From Geomonas propionica (lineage in GTDB: Bacteria > Desulfobacterota > Desulfuromonadia > Geobacterales > Geobacteraceae), in assembly GCF_016458235.1 (NCBI RefSeq), contig NZ_JAEMHK010000001.1, forward strand, positions 310,001-374,000: a stretch of DNA of 64,000 nt. The letters run 5' to 3'. A program made the position numbers and the translations under genes. Below the pieces are notes generated by a model. It was not told the DNA's origin. It saw only the letters and a list, made by a program, of their open reading frames with translations, and did no database searches. Positions within the stretch are counted from its first letter, which is position 1, and each line of letters starts with the position of its first letter. Below, piece by piece: positions 51,870 through 62,154 of this stretch.

Positions 51870-53546
51870 TTGGAAGAAAGCAGCATTGAAAATACCGGAC
51901 TGAAGTTCGTGGCCCTGGGAGGACTCGGGGAGATCGGGCTCAACATGGCCGCCTTCGAGTACGGAGACGACATCGTAATCGTTGACTGCGGCCTGATGTT
52001 CCCGGAGCCCTACATGCTGGGGATCGACGTGGTCATCCCCGACATCGGCTACCTCGTGGAGCGTGCGGATCGCATCCGCGCCATCCTGCTCACCCACGGG
52101 CACGAGGACCACATCGGCGCGCTCCCCTACGTGCTGCGAGATTTCAATCCCCCCATCTACGGCACTGCCCTCACCCTGGGCTTCGTCAAGGAAAAGCTGA
52201 AGGAGTACGAGCTCGACGAGAAGGTCGACCTGCGCGTGGTGAAGCCCCGGGACGTGGTGGAACTGGGCAACTTCATCGTGGAGTTCATCCGCGTCGCCCA
52301 CTCCACCGTGGACGGCTGCGCCCTGGCCCTCACCTGCCCCGAGGGGGTGGTGATCCACACCGGCGACTTAAAGCTGGACCAGACCCCGGTGGACGGCGAA
52401 CTCACCGACCTCCCCACCTTCGCCCGCTACGGCCAGGCGGGGGTGCTGGCGCTCTTCGCCGACTCGACCAACATCGAGCGCGAGGGGTACACCCTGTCGG
52501 AACGCGTGGTGGGGGAGGCCTTCGACGAGATCTTCCCGAACTGCGCCGGCAGGGTGATCGTCGCCGCCTTTTCCAGCAATATTCACCGGGTGCAGCAGGT
52601 GGTGCACGCGGCGCAAAAAAGCGGCAGGAAGGTGCTTTTAAACGGCCGCTCCATGATCGCCAACGTGCAGATCGCCCGCGAACTCGGCTACCTGAACATT
52701 TCCGACGACCTCCTGATGGACCTCAAGGAGCTGCCCAGGCTCCCCAAAGAGCAGGTCTGCATGATCACTACCGGGAGCCAGGGGGAGCCGAGGAGCTCGC
52801 TGGTCCGGATCGCCATGGACGATCACAAGCAGATCAAGCTGGAGCGCGGCGATACCGTCATCCTCTCCTCCCGTTTCATCCCGGGCAACGAGAAGACCAT
52901 CTCCGACCTGATGAATCACCTGTACCGCCGCGGCGCCGAGGTGATCCATGAGAAGGTATCCGAGGTGCACGTCTCCGGTCACGCCAGCCAGGAGGAACTG
53001 AAGCTCCTGCACAACCTGGTCAAGCCCCGCTTCTTTGTCCCGGTGCACGGCGAGTACCGGCACCTGGTGAAGCATGCCCAACTGGCGCAGAAGGTGGGGA
53101 CTCCGGAGGAACGCTGCATTCTCGCGGTCAACGGCGACGTAGTCCTCTTCTCCGGTGACGAGGCGGTAATCGTGGACCACGTCAACACCGGCCGGGTCTT
53201 CGTGGACGGCAAGGGGGTCGGCGACGTCGGCAACGTGGTGCTGAAGGACAGGAAGCATCTCTCCGAGGACGGCATGGTGGTGGTCATCGTCGGCATCAAC
53301 CAGGTGAGCGGCGAGATCATCTATGGTCCCGACATCGTGTCGCGCGGTTTCATCTTCGAGGACGAGAGCCAGCAGTACCTGGACGAGGCGAAGAAGGTGG
53401 TGCTGGACACGCTGGCCCTGGTGAGCACCGAGACGATGACCGACTGGAACGAGGTGAAGCTCGAGGTGCGCCGGGTGCTGCGCCGCTTCTTCAACAAGAC
53501 CATCGAGCGCCGCCCGGTGATATTGCCGCTGGTTTTGGAAATGTAA
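51870..53546 (+). CDS. rnj: Ribonuclease J
   Basis: A 558-aa beta-CASP metallo-beta-lactamase nuclease. The metal motif is THGHEDHIGA, and later ligands lie in RVAHSTVDG and the FFVPVHGEYRHL motif with the catalytic His. It matures rRNA and degrades mRNA by 5' exonuclease and endonuclease action. The start is a TTG with an AGGA site. A C-terminal domain of about 100 residues follows the beta-CASP part. Confidence 0.93.
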   Translation: MEESSIENTGLKFVALGGLGEIGLNMAAFEYGDDIVIVDCGLMFPEPYMLGIDVVIPDIGYLVERADRIRAILLTHGHEDHIGALPYVLRDFNPPIYGTALTLGFVKEKLKEYELDEKVDLRVVKPRDVVELGNFIVEFIRVAHSTVDGCALALTCPEGVVIHTGDLKLDQTPVDGELTDLPTFARYGQAGVLALFADSTNIEREGYTLSERVVGEAFDEIFPNCAGRVIVAAFSSNIHRVQQVVHAAQKSGRKVLLNGRSMIANVQIARELGYLNISDDLLMDLKELPRLPKEQVCMITTGSQGEPRSSLVRIAMDDHKQIKLERGDTVILSSRFIPGNEKTISDLMNHLYRRGAEVIHEKVSEVHVSGHASQEELKLLHNLVKPRFFVPVHGEYRHLVKHAQLAQKVGTPEERCILAVNGDVVLFSGDEAVIVDHVNTGRVFVDGKGVGDVGNVVLKDRKHLSEDGMVVVIVGINQVSGEIIYGPDIVSRGFIFEDESQQYLDEAKKVVLDTLALVSTETMTDWNEVKLEVRRVLRRFFNKTIERRPVILPLVLEM

Positions 53547-53562
53547 GGTGCGTCCATATTTC

Positions 53563-53655
53563 CTCCCCCCGGAGGGGGGAGGTCAGGAGGGGGGAAGGTT
53601 TGGCCAATTTCCGCTCCCCCTCCCCAACCCTTCCCCTCCGGGAGAGGGAGCCCAG
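53563..53655. repeat. Hairpin-rich intergenic stretch between rnj and ftsK
   Basis: CCTCCCCCC-GGAGGGGGGAGG (53563-53583) forms a strong stem, followed by a second C-rich and G-rich pair ending CTCCGGGAGAGGGAG. It is likely a terminator or REP-like repeat. There is no T run, so termination is uncertain. Confidence 0.5.
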
Positions 53656-53669
53656 AACACAGGTAACGC

Positions 53670-55994
53670 ATGACCACTGAAGAGAAGATCGAAAAAAAGG
53701 ATAAGGTTGCCAAGGAAGTCAAGGGGATGGCCTTCGGCGTCGCCGGGCTGTTCCTGTTAATCGCGCTCGCCTCCTTCCACGGTGAGGACCTTTCCTTCAA
53801 CAGCGTCTCCACCTTCGCTCAAACCAAAAACCTGGGGGGACGCTTCGGCGCACAGCTGGCCGACCTCTTTCTGCAGCTCTTCGGCTTGGCTGCTTATATC
53901 TTCCCCTGCACCCTGCTCTACCTGACCTACCGCGCGTTCAGTTCGGACGAGATCCGGTGGCGCCGCTACAAGCTGGTCGGTTTCGGCCTGCTGGTGCTTT
54001 CCATTTCCGGTCTGTTCGCCTTCAACCTGCAGTTCACCGAGTTCCTCGGCCAGCGGGTGCCGACCGGCGGTTTCATCGGCTACCAGAGCGCGGAGCTCAT
54101 GAAGCGGGCCTTCGGCAAGATCGGGGCGCTGCTCATCCTGCTCCCCATGCTGGCGGCGGCCGCCATGCTCTTGTCCCGTTTCTCCTTCGTACTGTTCGCC
54201 AATTGGTGGCTGACCGCGCTCAAGGAGAGCTGGGAGAAGCGCAAGCAGCGCCGTGCCCTGCAGCGCGAACTCGCCTCCGAGAAGGGTGAGAAGGACGAGA
54301 AGCCGAGGCAGCACGCGGCGCCGGTCATCAAGCCCGCCGTGGTGCCGACGCCGATCCCCGCGCCGGTCGCGAAGAAAGAGAAAAAAAAGGACGACAAGAA
54401 GACCGCGCCGGTGCAGGAGGCGTTCGATTTCATCAAGGCGGAAGGGGATTTCAAGACCCCGCCGCTGTCCCTCCTTGACCCGCCCGCCGAGGGGGCCAAG
54501 CGCCAGGACAAAGAAACGCTCACCATGAACGCGCGGCTCATGGAGAAAAAGCTCAAGGACTTCGGCGTGGAAGGGGAGGTGGTGGAGATCTGCCCCGGCC
54601 CGGTCATCACCATGTACGAGTTCTCCCCCGGCCCCGGCATCAAAGTAAGCCGCATCGCCGGTCTGCAGGACGACCTGACCATGGCGCTGCAGGCACACTC
54701 GATCCGCATCGTGGCCCCGATCCCGGGCAAGGGGGTCGTCGGCATCGAGCTCCCCAACCGGGAGCGCGACATGGTGTCGCTGCGCGAGATCTTCAACTCC
54801 GAGCAGTTCCACAAAGGGAAGATGAAGCTCCCGATGGCGCTCGGCAAGGACATCGCCGGAACCCCGCTGGTCACCGACCTGGCCAAGATGCCGCACCTTT
54901 TGGTCGCCGGCGCCACCGGTTCCGGTAAATCGGTCGCCATCAACACCATGATCCTGTCGCTTCTGTACACCTCGACCCCCAACGACGTCAGGATCATCAT
55001 GGTCGACCCCAAGATGCTGGAACTCTCGGTCTACGAGGGAATCCCGCACCTTCTGCTCCCGGTAGTCACCAACCCCAAGAAGGCGGCCCTCGCGCTCAAG
55101 TGGGCCGTGGAGGAGATGGGACGGCGCTACCGCCTCATGTCCGACAAAGGGGTCAGGAACATCGATTCCTACAACCGCGAGCTGGAGCGGCAGGAGAAGG
55201 AAGACGCCGAGAACCGCGCGCGCGAGACCGTGGTGGTCGAGGAGATCGACGAGGCCGATCACCTGGATGATCCGGAGGACATGGAGGCGCGCGAGGCGGC
55301 CATCCAGGCCTTCCTGGCCAAGGAAGAGCAGCTGGAACACGGCCACCTCCCTTACATCGTGGTTATCGTCGACGAGCTCGCCGACCTGATGATGGTGGCC
55401 GGCCGCGAGATCGAGGAGTCCATCGCTCGTCTGGCCCAGATGGCGCGCGCCGCCGGCATCCACCTGATCCTCGCCACCCAGCGCCCGTCGGTCGACGTCA
55501 TCACCGGTTTGATCAAGGCCAACTTCCCGGCCAGGATCTCGTTCCAGGTCTCCTCGAAGATCGACTCCCGCACCATCCTGGACTGCAACGGCGCCGAGTC
55601 GCTCCTGGGCGCCGGCGACATGCTCTTCCTCCCGCCGGGCACCTCGAAAATGCTCCGCTCCCACGGCGCCTTCGTATCCGACGCCGAGGTGCAGCGCGTG
55701 GTCGAGTTCCTGAAGAAGCAGGGGAAACCGGTCTACGAGAAGTCGATCCTGGAGATGAAGGCGAGCGACGAGAAGGGCGGGGGCGACGAGGACGAGGATC
55801 TCGATGAGCGCTACGACGACGCGCTGGCCCTGGTGGCCGAGGCGAAGCAGGCCTCGATCTCCATGATCCAGCGCCGCCTGAGAATCGGTTACAACCGCGC
55901 CGCCCGCATCATCGAGAAGATGGAGCAGGAAGGGGTCATCGGACCCTCCGACGGCACCAGCAAGCCGAGAGAAGTTTTTATCAACAAGATTTAG
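53670..55994 (+). CDS. ftsK: DNA translocase FtsK
   Basis: A 774-aa FtsK/SpoIIIE translocase. Four membrane helices occupy about residues 25-175, then a Pro/Lys-rich linker, the alpha domain ([20 protein letters not shown]), the motor with Walker [14 protein letters not shown] and Walker [16 protein letters not shown], and a gamma DNA-reading domain at the C-terminus (about 705-774, [21 protein letters not shown]). It moves chromosomal DNA at the septum and aids dimer resolution. Confidence 0.95.
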   Translation: MTTEEKIEKKDKVAKEVKGMAFGVAGLFLLIALASFHGEDLSFNSVSTFAQTKNLGGRFGAQLADLFLQLFGLAAYIFPCTLLYLTYRAFSSDEIRWRRYKLVGFGLLVLSISGLFAFNLQFTEFLGQRVPTGGFIGYQSAELMKRAFGKIGALLILLPMLAAAAMLLSRFSFVLFANWWLTALKESWEKRKQRRALQRELASEKGEKDEKPRQHAAPVIKPAVVPTPIPAPVAKKEKKKDDKKTAPVQEAFDFIKAEGDFKTPPLSLLDPPAEGAKRQDKETLTMNARLMEKKLKDFGVEGEVVEICPGPVITMYEFSPGPGIKVSRIAGLQDDLTMALQAHSIRIVAPIPGKGVVGIELPNRERDMVSLREIFNSEQFHKGKMKLPMALGKDIAGTPLVTDLAKMPHLLVAGATGSGKSVAINTMILSLLYTSTPNDVRIIMVDPKMLELSVYEGIPHLLLPVVTNPKKAALALKWAVEEMGRRYRLMSDKGVRNIDSYNRELERQEKEDAENRARETVVVEEIDEADHLDDPEDMEAREAAIQAFLAKEEQLEHGHLPYIVVIVDELADLMMVAGREIEESIARLAQMARAAGIHLILATQRPSVDVITGLIKANFPARISFQVSSKIDSRTILDCNGAESLLGAGDMLFLPPGTSKMLRSHGAFVSDAEVQRVVEFLKKQGKPVYEKSILEMKASDEKGGGDEDEDLDERYDDALALVAEAKQASISMIQRRLRIGYNRAARIIEKMEQEGVIGPSDGTSKPREVFINKI

Positions 55995-56046
55995 CCGATC
56001 AGGGGACTGGCTCCGCAGGTGCCGGTCCCCCTTACAAGGAGGCCTA

Positions 56047-56613
56047 ATGAACCTTTGTCGCAAGCCCAACCTGGCCCATTTCGCCGTCACCATCATCGGC
56101 AAGGACCGCACCGGCATCGTCGCCGACACCTCCGAGGTGCTCTTCAAGCTCGGTTGCAACGTCGAGGATTCGAGCTGCACCATGCTCGGCGGCGAGTTTG
56201 CCATGATCCTGATCGTCTCGCACGAGAAGCCGTTCTCCAAGAAGAAGCTGGAAGAGGAGTTCACCGCCAAGACCGCCGGCACCGGACTTTCCGCATTCGT
56301 CAGGACCTTGAAGGACGACGAGGTCTGCTACCAGGGGCCGGAAGGGGAGCTCTGCCTGATCTCGGTGTACGGCTCCGACAAGCCGGGCATCGTCTATCGC
56401 ATCACCCGCGAGCTCGCCGACCGCGGCGTCAGCATCGCCGACCTCAACACCAAGCTGATCGGCAAGCCGACCGAGCCCGTGTACGTGCTGGTGCTCGAGG
56501 CTGCGCTGCCCCAGGGGCTCTCGGTGGAGGATGTGACCGCCCTGCTGGAAAAACTGAAAAAGGAGCTGAGTGTGGAGATTTCGGTGCGGCTTATTACACC
56601 CGTTTCCCTCTGA
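56047..56613 (+). CDS. Two-ACT-domain regulator, GcvR-like
   Basis: A 188-aa cytoplasmic protein with two ACT domains (about 12-85, with IGKDRTGIVADTSEVL, and 95-180, with YGSDKPGIVYRITREL). Such proteins bind amino acids and regulate, for example, glycine cleavage genes. It is placed between ftsK and def and starts with GGAGG. The ligand is not known. Confidence 0.85.
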   Translation: MNLCRKPNLAHFAVTIIGKDRTGIVADTSEVLFKLGCNVEDSSCTMLGGEFAMILIVSHEKPFSKKKLEEEFTAKTAGTGLSAFVRTLKDDEVCYQGPEGELCLISVYGSDKPGIVYRITRELADRGVSIADLNTKLIGKPTEPVYVLVLEAALPQGLSVEDVTALLEKLKKELSVEISVRLITPVSL

Positions 56614-56619
56614 TTCTAT

Positions 56620-57126
56620 ATGGCAGTCAAACCGATATTGATCTATCCCGATCCGATTTTGAAGCAGGTCTGCGCCCCGGTGCAGGCCCTTGACGATGAG
56701 ATAAAGCAGCTGATCGAAGACCTGGTGGACACGATGCTCGCCGGGCCCGGTTCGGTCGGCGTCGCGGCGCCGCAGATCGGCGTCTCCCAGCGCGTCTGCG
56801 TCATCGACGTCTCGAAGAACCGTCACGGCAAGGAGAACAACCACGGGCTGTTGCTGATGATCAACCCGGAGATCCTGGCCAGGAGCGGCGGCGCCGTGAT
56901 GCGCGAGGGGTGCATGAGCGTGCCGGACTACACCGGCGACGTCGAGCGCGCCACCGAGTTGACCCTGCGTTTCACCGAACCCGACGGCAACGTGCGCGAG
57001 TTCGATGCCTCCGGTTTCGAGGCCGTGGCGATCCAGCACGAGATGGACCACCTGGACGGCTTCCTGTTCCTGGACCGCATCGCCTCGCTGAAGACCGGCC
57101 TCTTCCGCAGGAAAAGCTACAAATAA
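56620..57126 (+). CDS. def: Peptide deformylase
   Basis: A 168-aa deformylase with all three motifs: GVAAPQIG, EGCMSVP (metal Cys) and QHEMDHLDG (metal HExxH). It removes the N-formyl group from new proteins. It follows the ACT gene by 6 bp and is probably co-transcribed. Confidence 0.96.
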   Translation: MAVKPILIYPDPILKQVCAPVQALDDEIKQLIEDLVDTMLAGPGSVGVAAPQIGVSQRVCVIDVSKNRHGKENNHGLLLMINPEILARSGGAVMREGCMSVPDYTGDVERATELTLRFTEPDGNVREFDASGFEAVAIQHEMDHLDGFLFLDRIASLKTGLFRRKSYK

Positions 57127-57310
57127 ACAGCCAAACCATTGGCCACGGAGAAAATCTGAGGACATCTGAGAAAGGCTAAGGCTTTTATTTGGTTTTCTCG
57201 GCGCGCCCACCGAAGCACAACGTGCGAAGGTGGATGAACCTCCGTGTCCGCCGCTTGCCCCCCGAAACACGTAGTGCGAAGGGGGGTGGTAACGCTTTTG
57301 GGTTCTTCTT

Positions 57311-58027
57311 ATGAAATGGCTTCTCATCACATCCGCGCTGCTCTACGTCGCCTCGATCCGGCGCCCCATCTTCGTGGCGGCGCTCGGCTGCAGCCTGGCC
57401 TACCTCGCCTCGCGCGGCATGGGGCTGGGACGGCTCCCTCTGATCGGACCCCAGGACACCCTGGCCTTCTTCTCGGGAGCGCTTGGCCTCATGGGGCTTC
57501 CCTTCATCTATAGCCGGCAGACCGCGGGCGTGCGCTGGTTCTGCTGGGGATGCGGCGCGCTGGCAGGCCTCTTCGCCGCGTTGGCGCTTCCCTTCCCGAC
57601 CATCAACATGCCGCTCCCTCCCATCCTCGACACCTACTGGTTCGAGCTGCACGTGGCGCTGGCCTTCTTCGCCTATGCCCTGTTCGGCATAGCCGCGCTC
57701 CTGGGCGTCGCCTTCCTGCAGGGCGGGGGGAAACCGGCACTCGACCTGCAGTACCGGGCCGCGTTGGTCGGCTACAGCTTCTTCTCGCTCTCCATGGTCG
57801 CCGGCGGCATCTGGGGCTACTACGCCTGGGGCACCTACTGGCTCTGGACCGCCAAGGAGCTCTGGACCTCCATCTTGTGGATCTTCTACTCGCTCTACCT
57901 GCACCTGCGCCTGAAAGGGCAGGCCTGGGAGCGCGGTTTCGCCTGGCTGGGCATCGTCGGCTTCCTGGTGACGCTCTTCACCTACCTGGGCGTCAGCATG
58001 CTCATGCGGAGCTCGCACAGCTTCTAG
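57311..58027 (+). CDS. Cytochrome c assembly protein, CcsA/ResC type
   Basis: A 238-aa integral membrane protein with about seven helices. The Trp-rich haem motif is seen in GGIWGYYAWGTYWLWTAKELW, which binds haem on the outer face, and conserved His residues lie in ELHVALAFF and LYLHLRLK. It works with a ResB-type partner to attach haem to c-type cytochromes. The partner gene at 58621 should follow directly but is separated by a GxxExxY cassette. Confidence 0.88.
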   Translation: MKWLLITSALLYVASIRRPIFVAALGCSLAYLASRGMGLGRLPLIGPQDTLAFFSGALGLMGLPFIYSRQTAGVRWFCWGCGALAGLFAALALPFPTINMPLPPILDTYWFELHVALAFFAYALFGIAALLGVAFLQGGGKPALDLQYRAALVGYSFFSLSMVAGGIWGYYAWGTYWLWTAKELWTSILWIFYSLYLHLRLKGQAWERGFAWLGIVGFLVTLFTYLGVSMLMRSSHSF

Positions 58028-58045
58028 AGGCAAAGTCAACGGCGT

Positions 58046-58594
58046 CGCACACGGATTATACGGAGTAGGCTGATTAGAGCGGATTAAAAAATGTTAGAAT
58101 CTTTTCAATTTCTCGAGCATGGGAGGTTGAAATGATTCATGAAGAGACAACGGACAGGATACTGAAGGGATTTTTCAAAGTTTATAACACTTTGGGTTTT
58201 GGATTTCTGGAGAAGGTGTACGAAAACGCTCTGGTGATCGAGCTGGCTAAGTTGGGGCTTGAGGTTAATCAGCAACCCAAAATTCCAGTCTATTACGACG
58301 GCTTGCTCGTAGGAGAGTATTTCGCCGATATCGTTGTCCAAGACGTTGTCATCCTCGAGTTGAAAGCTGCGGAAGCATTACGTGACGAGTATTACGCTCA
58401 ACTGACGAATTATCTTAAAGCGTCGGATAAGGAACTGGGGTTGCTCCTGAACTTCGGTAAAAAACCGCAGTTCAAGAGAATAATTTTCTCGAATGATGTA
58501 AAGCAGGCTTTGCACCAAGGCCAATTTAAATACGGTGTCCATCTATAAGATTTATCCGCAGTTATTGCCTTGTTTTCCGCGAAATCCGCGTGCG
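58046..58594. mobile_element. GxxExxY cassette with imperfect terminal inverted repeats
   Basis: A 20-base sequence at 58046-58065 (CGCACACGGATTATACGGAG) and the reverse complement of 58575-58594 (CGCACGCGGATTTCGCGGAA) match at 15 of 20 positions, flanking the GxxExxY gene. The cassette is more A+T-rich than its neighbours and splits the two cytochrome c maturation genes. This is consistent with a small mobile insert. Confidence 0.6.
58132..58548 (+). CDS. GxxExxY family protein
   Basis: A 138-aa protein with the signature GFGFLEKVYENAL (GxxExxY) and LGLEVNQQPKIPVYYDG, YFADIVVQDVVILELKA, the nuclease-like (PD-D/ExK-type) fold of this family, with D-E-K positions. Members are very widespread single-gene inserts with unknown role; a DNA repair or phage-defence role is speculative. 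It starts with GGAGG. It is between the ccs genes. Confidence 0.9.
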   Translation: MIHEETTDRILKGFFKVYNTLGFGFLEKVYENALVIELAKLGLEVNQQPKIPVYYDGLLVGEYFADIVVQDVVILELKAAEALRDEYYAQLTNYLKASDKELGLLLNFGKKPQFKRIIFSNDVKQALHQGQFKYGVHL

Positions 58595-58620
58595 ATGCAT
58601 CTGATTTATGGAGCGTAAAA

Positions 58621-59298
58621 GTGCTGAAAGCCATCTACTTTCGACTAACCTCCCTCAACCTCGGCCTCTGGCTCATGACCGGCGTCATGGTCACCCTGGC
58701 CCTGGGCTCATTCTCCAGCGCCAGCTCCGAGCAGGGCGGCCTCAACGACATGCCGCTCCTTTTCTGGCTGCAGCGCGCCCCCCTGGGCTACTCCTGGTGG
58801 CTCTGGCTCTGCGTCGCCTGCATCGCGGTGCTCTTCGTCAACGCGCTCATCTGCTCCATCGACGCCCTGCGGCGCAAAGGGCGCAGCGTGGCGCCGCACC
58901 TTATGCACGCGGGCTTCTTGCTGATCGTCCTGGCGCACCTCCTTTCGGCCTACGGCGGCTTAAAGCAGCAGATGCAGCTGCCGCAGGGGGATTCCTTCAG
59001 CTTCCCGGACGGGGAGCGGGCTGTGGTGGAGAGCATTACCGGGCAGGTGGGGCCGATGGGGATGATGAGCGGCTACCGAGCGGAGCTGCGGCTCTCCGAC
59101 GGTCTGCACGCGGTGCAGCCAAACCAGCCCTTCTTCCACAAGGGGTACGGCATCTACGTGAAGGATGTGGCGCTCAGCCCGGTACCGGTGGCGCTCTTCG
59201 AGGTGCACAAGGAGCCGGGCGCCTTGACGGCTTTCATCGGGGCCTTGCTTTTTACGGTGGGGAACCTGATGCTGCTGGCGCAGCGTAAGGGGAGATGA
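58621..59298 (+). CDS. ResB-like cytochrome c biogenesis protein
   Basis: A 225-aa membrane protein. I use the GTG at 58621 with GGAGCG rather than the upstream ATG. Three or four helices (about 13-30, 60-85, 100-120, 205-222) enclose a periplasmic loop with conserved ResB elements (FFHKGYGIYVKDVALSP). It would pass reduced haem to CcsA. It is short for ResB, so it is a minimal form. Confidence 0.8.
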   Translation: MLKAIYFRLTSLNLGLWLMTGVMVTLALGSFSSASSEQGGLNDMPLLFWLQRAPLGYSWWLWLCVACIAVLFVNALICSIDALRRKGRSVAPHLMHAGFLLIVLAHLLSAYGGLKQQMQLPQGDSFSFPDGERAVVESITGQVGPMGMMSGYRAELRLSDGLHAVQPNQPFFHKGYGIYVKDVALSPVPVALFEVHKEPGALTAFIGALLFTVGNLMLLAQRKGR

Positions 59299-59301
59299 AA
59301 A

Positions 59302-59335
59302 AGAAAGGGGCGCCTCGCGGCGCCCCTTTTTGCAT
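59302..59335 (+). terminator. Terminator between resB-like and ppi genes
   Basis: GGGGCGCC-TCGC-GGCGCCCC with six T residues is a strong stem and T run. It also reads back toward the leftward ppi gene. Confidence 0.85.
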
Positions 59336-59916
59336 TACTTGAGGACTTTGACGCTCTTGATGACCATCGGCGTCTGCGGCACGTCGGGCATGCCGTTGGC
59401 ACCTTTGCCGGTCTTGGTGGCTGCGATCTTGTCGACCACGTCCATCCCTTCGAGCACCTTGCCGAAGACAGCGTAGCCGTACCCCATCTGTCCGCCGCCC
59501 GGCCTGTTGTTCAGGAAGTCGTTGTTCACCACGTTGATGAAGAACTGCGCGGTGGCGGAGTCGACCACCATGGTGCGCGCCATGGCGAGGGTGCCGCGGT
59601 CGTTCTTAAGCCCGTTGGCCGCCTCGTTCTTGATCGGGGCCTTGGTCGCCTTGGGCACCAGGTCCTGGCCGAAGCCGCCACCCTGGATCATGAAGTTGGG
59701 GATGACGCGGTGGAAGATGGTCCCGTTGTAGAAGCCGCTGTTCGCGTAGTCGAGGAAGTTCTTCACCGAGATCGGCGCTTTCTCCTGGTTCAGCTCGACC
59801 TTGATATTGCCCTGGTTGGTCTCGATCAGCACCACCGGGTTCTTCGTCTCGGCAGCGAAGGCGCCGCTTGCCAGGAAGAGCCCCAGGGTCAGGGCGTAGA
59901 TGAATCTTTTCAGCAT
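59335..59916 (-). CDS. Peptidyl-prolyl cis-trans isomerase, cyclophilin type, exported
   Basis: A 193-aa cyclophilin with signal peptide (1-22, ending AFA). The catalytic motifs are [13 protein letters not shown] and [13 protein letters not shown]. It assists folding of exported proteins. The start is preceded by AGGAGGT. Confidence 0.95.
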   Translation of the reverse strand: MLKRFIYALTLGLFLASGAFAAETKNPVVLIETNQGNIKVELNQEKAPISVKNFLDYANSGFYNGTIFHRVIPNFMIQGGGFGQDLVPKATKAPIKNEAANGLKNDRGTLAMARTMVVDSATAQFFINVVNNDFLNNRPGGGQMGYGYAVFGKVLEGMDVVDKIAATKTGKGANGMPDVPQTPMVIKSVKVLK

Positions 59917-60073
59917 GTTTTCGTACCTCCTCTGGGATTGGAAATCGTTGCATTCTTATAAGCCAATCACCGTCCGGGGTCAACCAATTCGCGTCTTTTG
60001 CGGCAAGTAAGGGTTGACAGATCAGGCGCCGCCGTGGAAAATGCCCAATCATTAACGTTTATGGAGGATTCAA

Positions 60074-61483
60074 TTGCAGATACAATTCGGCACCGATGGG
60101 TGGCGCGGCGTCATCGCTGACACCTTCACCTTTGAAAACCTGTCACTGGTGGCGCAGGCCACCATGGATTATCTGCATAAGCAAGGCCTTGCCGAAAAGG
60201 GGCTGGTGATCGGCTACGACCGCCGTTTCCTTTCGAAGGAGTTCGCCGAGCGCGTCGCCGAAATCGCGGCGGGCAACGGCATCAAGACTTGGCTCTCCCA
60301 CGAGTACGCACCCACCCCCGCAGTCTCCTGGGCGGTTCACGAGAAGAAGGCCGGCGCCGGGGTCATGATCACCGCGAGCCACAACCCGCCCCGCTACAAC
60401 GGCTTCAAGGTAAAAGAATCTTTCGGCGGCTCGGCGCGCCCGTCCACCACCAAGGTGCTGGAGCAGATGGTCGCCGAGAACCAGGCCGCGTCCCGCCCGG
60501 TGCAGGCGCTGGAGCTGGCCGAGGCGCAGGCGACCGGCCAGGTGGAGCTATTCGACGCCACGGCTCCCTACCTGGCCCAGTTGGGGCGCTACGTCGACCT
60601 GGAGCTGATCCGAGCTGCCAATATTAAGGCGGTCGTGGACCCGATGTACGGCGCCGGCTCCGGCCTCTTGCCGCTGCTGGTCCCGGGGGTCGAGGAGATC
60701 CACGGAGCCGAGAATCCCTCTTTCGGCGGCCATCCCCCCGAACCGATCGCAGAGCACCTGGGCGAGCTCGCGGCGCTGGTCGAGGCCGGCAACTTCCAAG
60801 TGGGGCTCGCCCTGGACGGCGACGCTGACCGCATCGGCGCCGTCGACGAGACCGGTGAATTCTTCTCCTCGCACCGGATCTTCACCGTGCTGCTGCGTCA
60901 CCTCTACGAAAGGAAAGGGGTGCGCGGCGCCGTGGTCAAGACCGTCTCCACCACCCAGATGATCGATCTCCTGGCCCAAAAGTACGGCCTGGAACTGTTC
61001 GAGACCCAGATCGGGTTCAAGCACATCTGCGAGATGATGCTGGAGAACGACATCCTGATGGGGGGCGAGGAGTCCGGCGGCCTCGGCGTGAAGGGGCATA
61101 TCCCCGAGCGCGACGGCATCCTGATGGGACTCCTGCTTTTGGAGGCGATGGCCATGAGTGGCAAGGGACTGCGGGCTCTCCTGGAGGAGACCATGGACGA
61201 GATCGGGCACTTCCACTACTCCCGCATCGACCTTCCCATCGGGGCCCAGGCGAAGCGGCAACTCCTGGAGCGGATGCAGGAGGGGGGGATCACCAGCATC
61301 GCCGGATTCCAGGTGGCGCGTCACAATTTCAGCGACGGCTTCAAGTTCATCTTCGAGGACGGGGCGTGGCTGCTGATCCGCCCGTCGGGGACCGAACCGG
61401 TGCTCAGGCTGTACAGCGAGGCGGGGGACCCGGAGAAGGTTGAGCTCCTTCTCAAGGCCGCTCGTGGCATAGCGAGCGTGTAA
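60074..61483 (+). CDS. Phosphohexomutase (phosphoglucomutase/phosphomannomutase family)
   Basis: A 469-aa enzyme. The active Ser loop is VMITASHNPPRYNGFK, the metal motif is ALDGDADRIGAV, the sugar loop is GGEESGGLGV and the phosphate loop is RPSGTEPVLRLY. It interconverts hexose 1- and 6-phosphates. The start is a TTG behind TGGAGG. It is a stand-alone gene. Confidence 0.95.
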   Translation: MQIQFGTDGWRGVIADTFTFENLSLVAQATMDYLHKQGLAEKGLVIGYDRRFLSKEFAERVAEIAAGNGIKTWLSHEYAPTPAVSWAVHEKKAGAGVMITASHNPPRYNGFKVKESFGGSARPSTTKVLEQMVAENQAASRPVQALELAEAQATGQVELFDATAPYLAQLGRYVDLELIRAANIKAVVDPMYGAGSGLLPLLVPGVEEIHGAENPSFGGHPPEPIAEHLGELAALVEAGNFQVGLALDGDADRIGAVDETGEFFSSHRIFTVLLRHLYERKGVRGAVVKTVSTTQMIDLLAQKYGLELFETQIGFKHICEMMLENDILMGGEESGGLGVKGHIPERDGILMGLLLLEAMAMSGKGLRALLEETMDEIGHFHYSRIDLPIGAQAKRQLLERMQEGGITSIAGFQVARHNFSDGFKFIFEDGAWLLIRPSGTEPVLRLYSEAGDPEKVELLLKAARGIASV

Positions 61484-61581
61484 GGAGCGGTTATCGCTAA
61501 GGCAATTACCTTGAAATGGCGTAGCGCTTCTGTTATAGAATAAGCTTCGCAGCAAAAGTACCCCCCACCAAGGAGACATTC

Positions 61582-62073
61582 ATGTCGAATCCTCAGTTGA
61601 TTATGTACGATGAGGAATTCAAACAGATAAACGTCGCGCTCGATAAACTGTTGCGCGAGGCTAACGCAAAAGTGATCTTCCTGGTGGATAAGAACGGCCA
61701 GCTGATCACTGGTTGCGGCGAGACCGAGCGCTTCGACACTACGTCCCTTGCCTCGCTCACCGCAGGTAACATCGCTGCCACCGGCGGCCTGGCCAAGCTG
61801 ATCGGCGAGAAGGAGTTCTCTATCCTCTTCCACGAAGGGGAGAAGGACAACCTCCACATCTCCATCGTTGCCGGCCGCGTCATCCTTGTGGTGCTCTTCG
61901 ATACCCGTTCGTCGCTCGGCCTGGTGCGCCTGAGGGTGAAGAAGGCCTCCGAGGAGCTTACCGCCATTTTTACCCGGCTGCTGCAAAAGAACGAGGAGAA
62001 GGAGAAGACCGGCGACAGCGAGTTCCCCTTCGCCGAGATCACCGACGACGATATCGACAACCTGTTCAGCTAA
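61582..62073 (+). CDS. mglB: MglB, Roadblock/LC7 GTPase-activating protein
   Basis: A 163-aa roadblock protein. The fold is seen in AKVIFLVDKNGQLITGCG, SLTAGNIAATGGLAKLIGE, and a C-terminal acidic tail with DDDIDNLFS. MglB activates the MglA GTPase for cell polarity and motility. The start follows AGGAGAC. It lies 81 bp before mglA. Confidence 0.92.
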   Translation: MSNPQLIMYDEEFKQINVALDKLLREANAKVIFLVDKNGQLITGCGETERFDTTSLASLTAGNIAATGGLAKLIGEKEFSILFHEGEKDNLHISIVAGRVILVVLFDTRSSLGLVRLRVKKASEELTAIFTRLLQKNEEKEKTGDSEFPFAEITDDDIDNLFS

Positions 62074-62154
62074 CGGAACATTTTTCGGTGAGATGGGGTG
62101 GCGTCATGCGCCCCTAAACCCTGTGGTGCAGTAATTTATAAGAGGTAATGTAGG

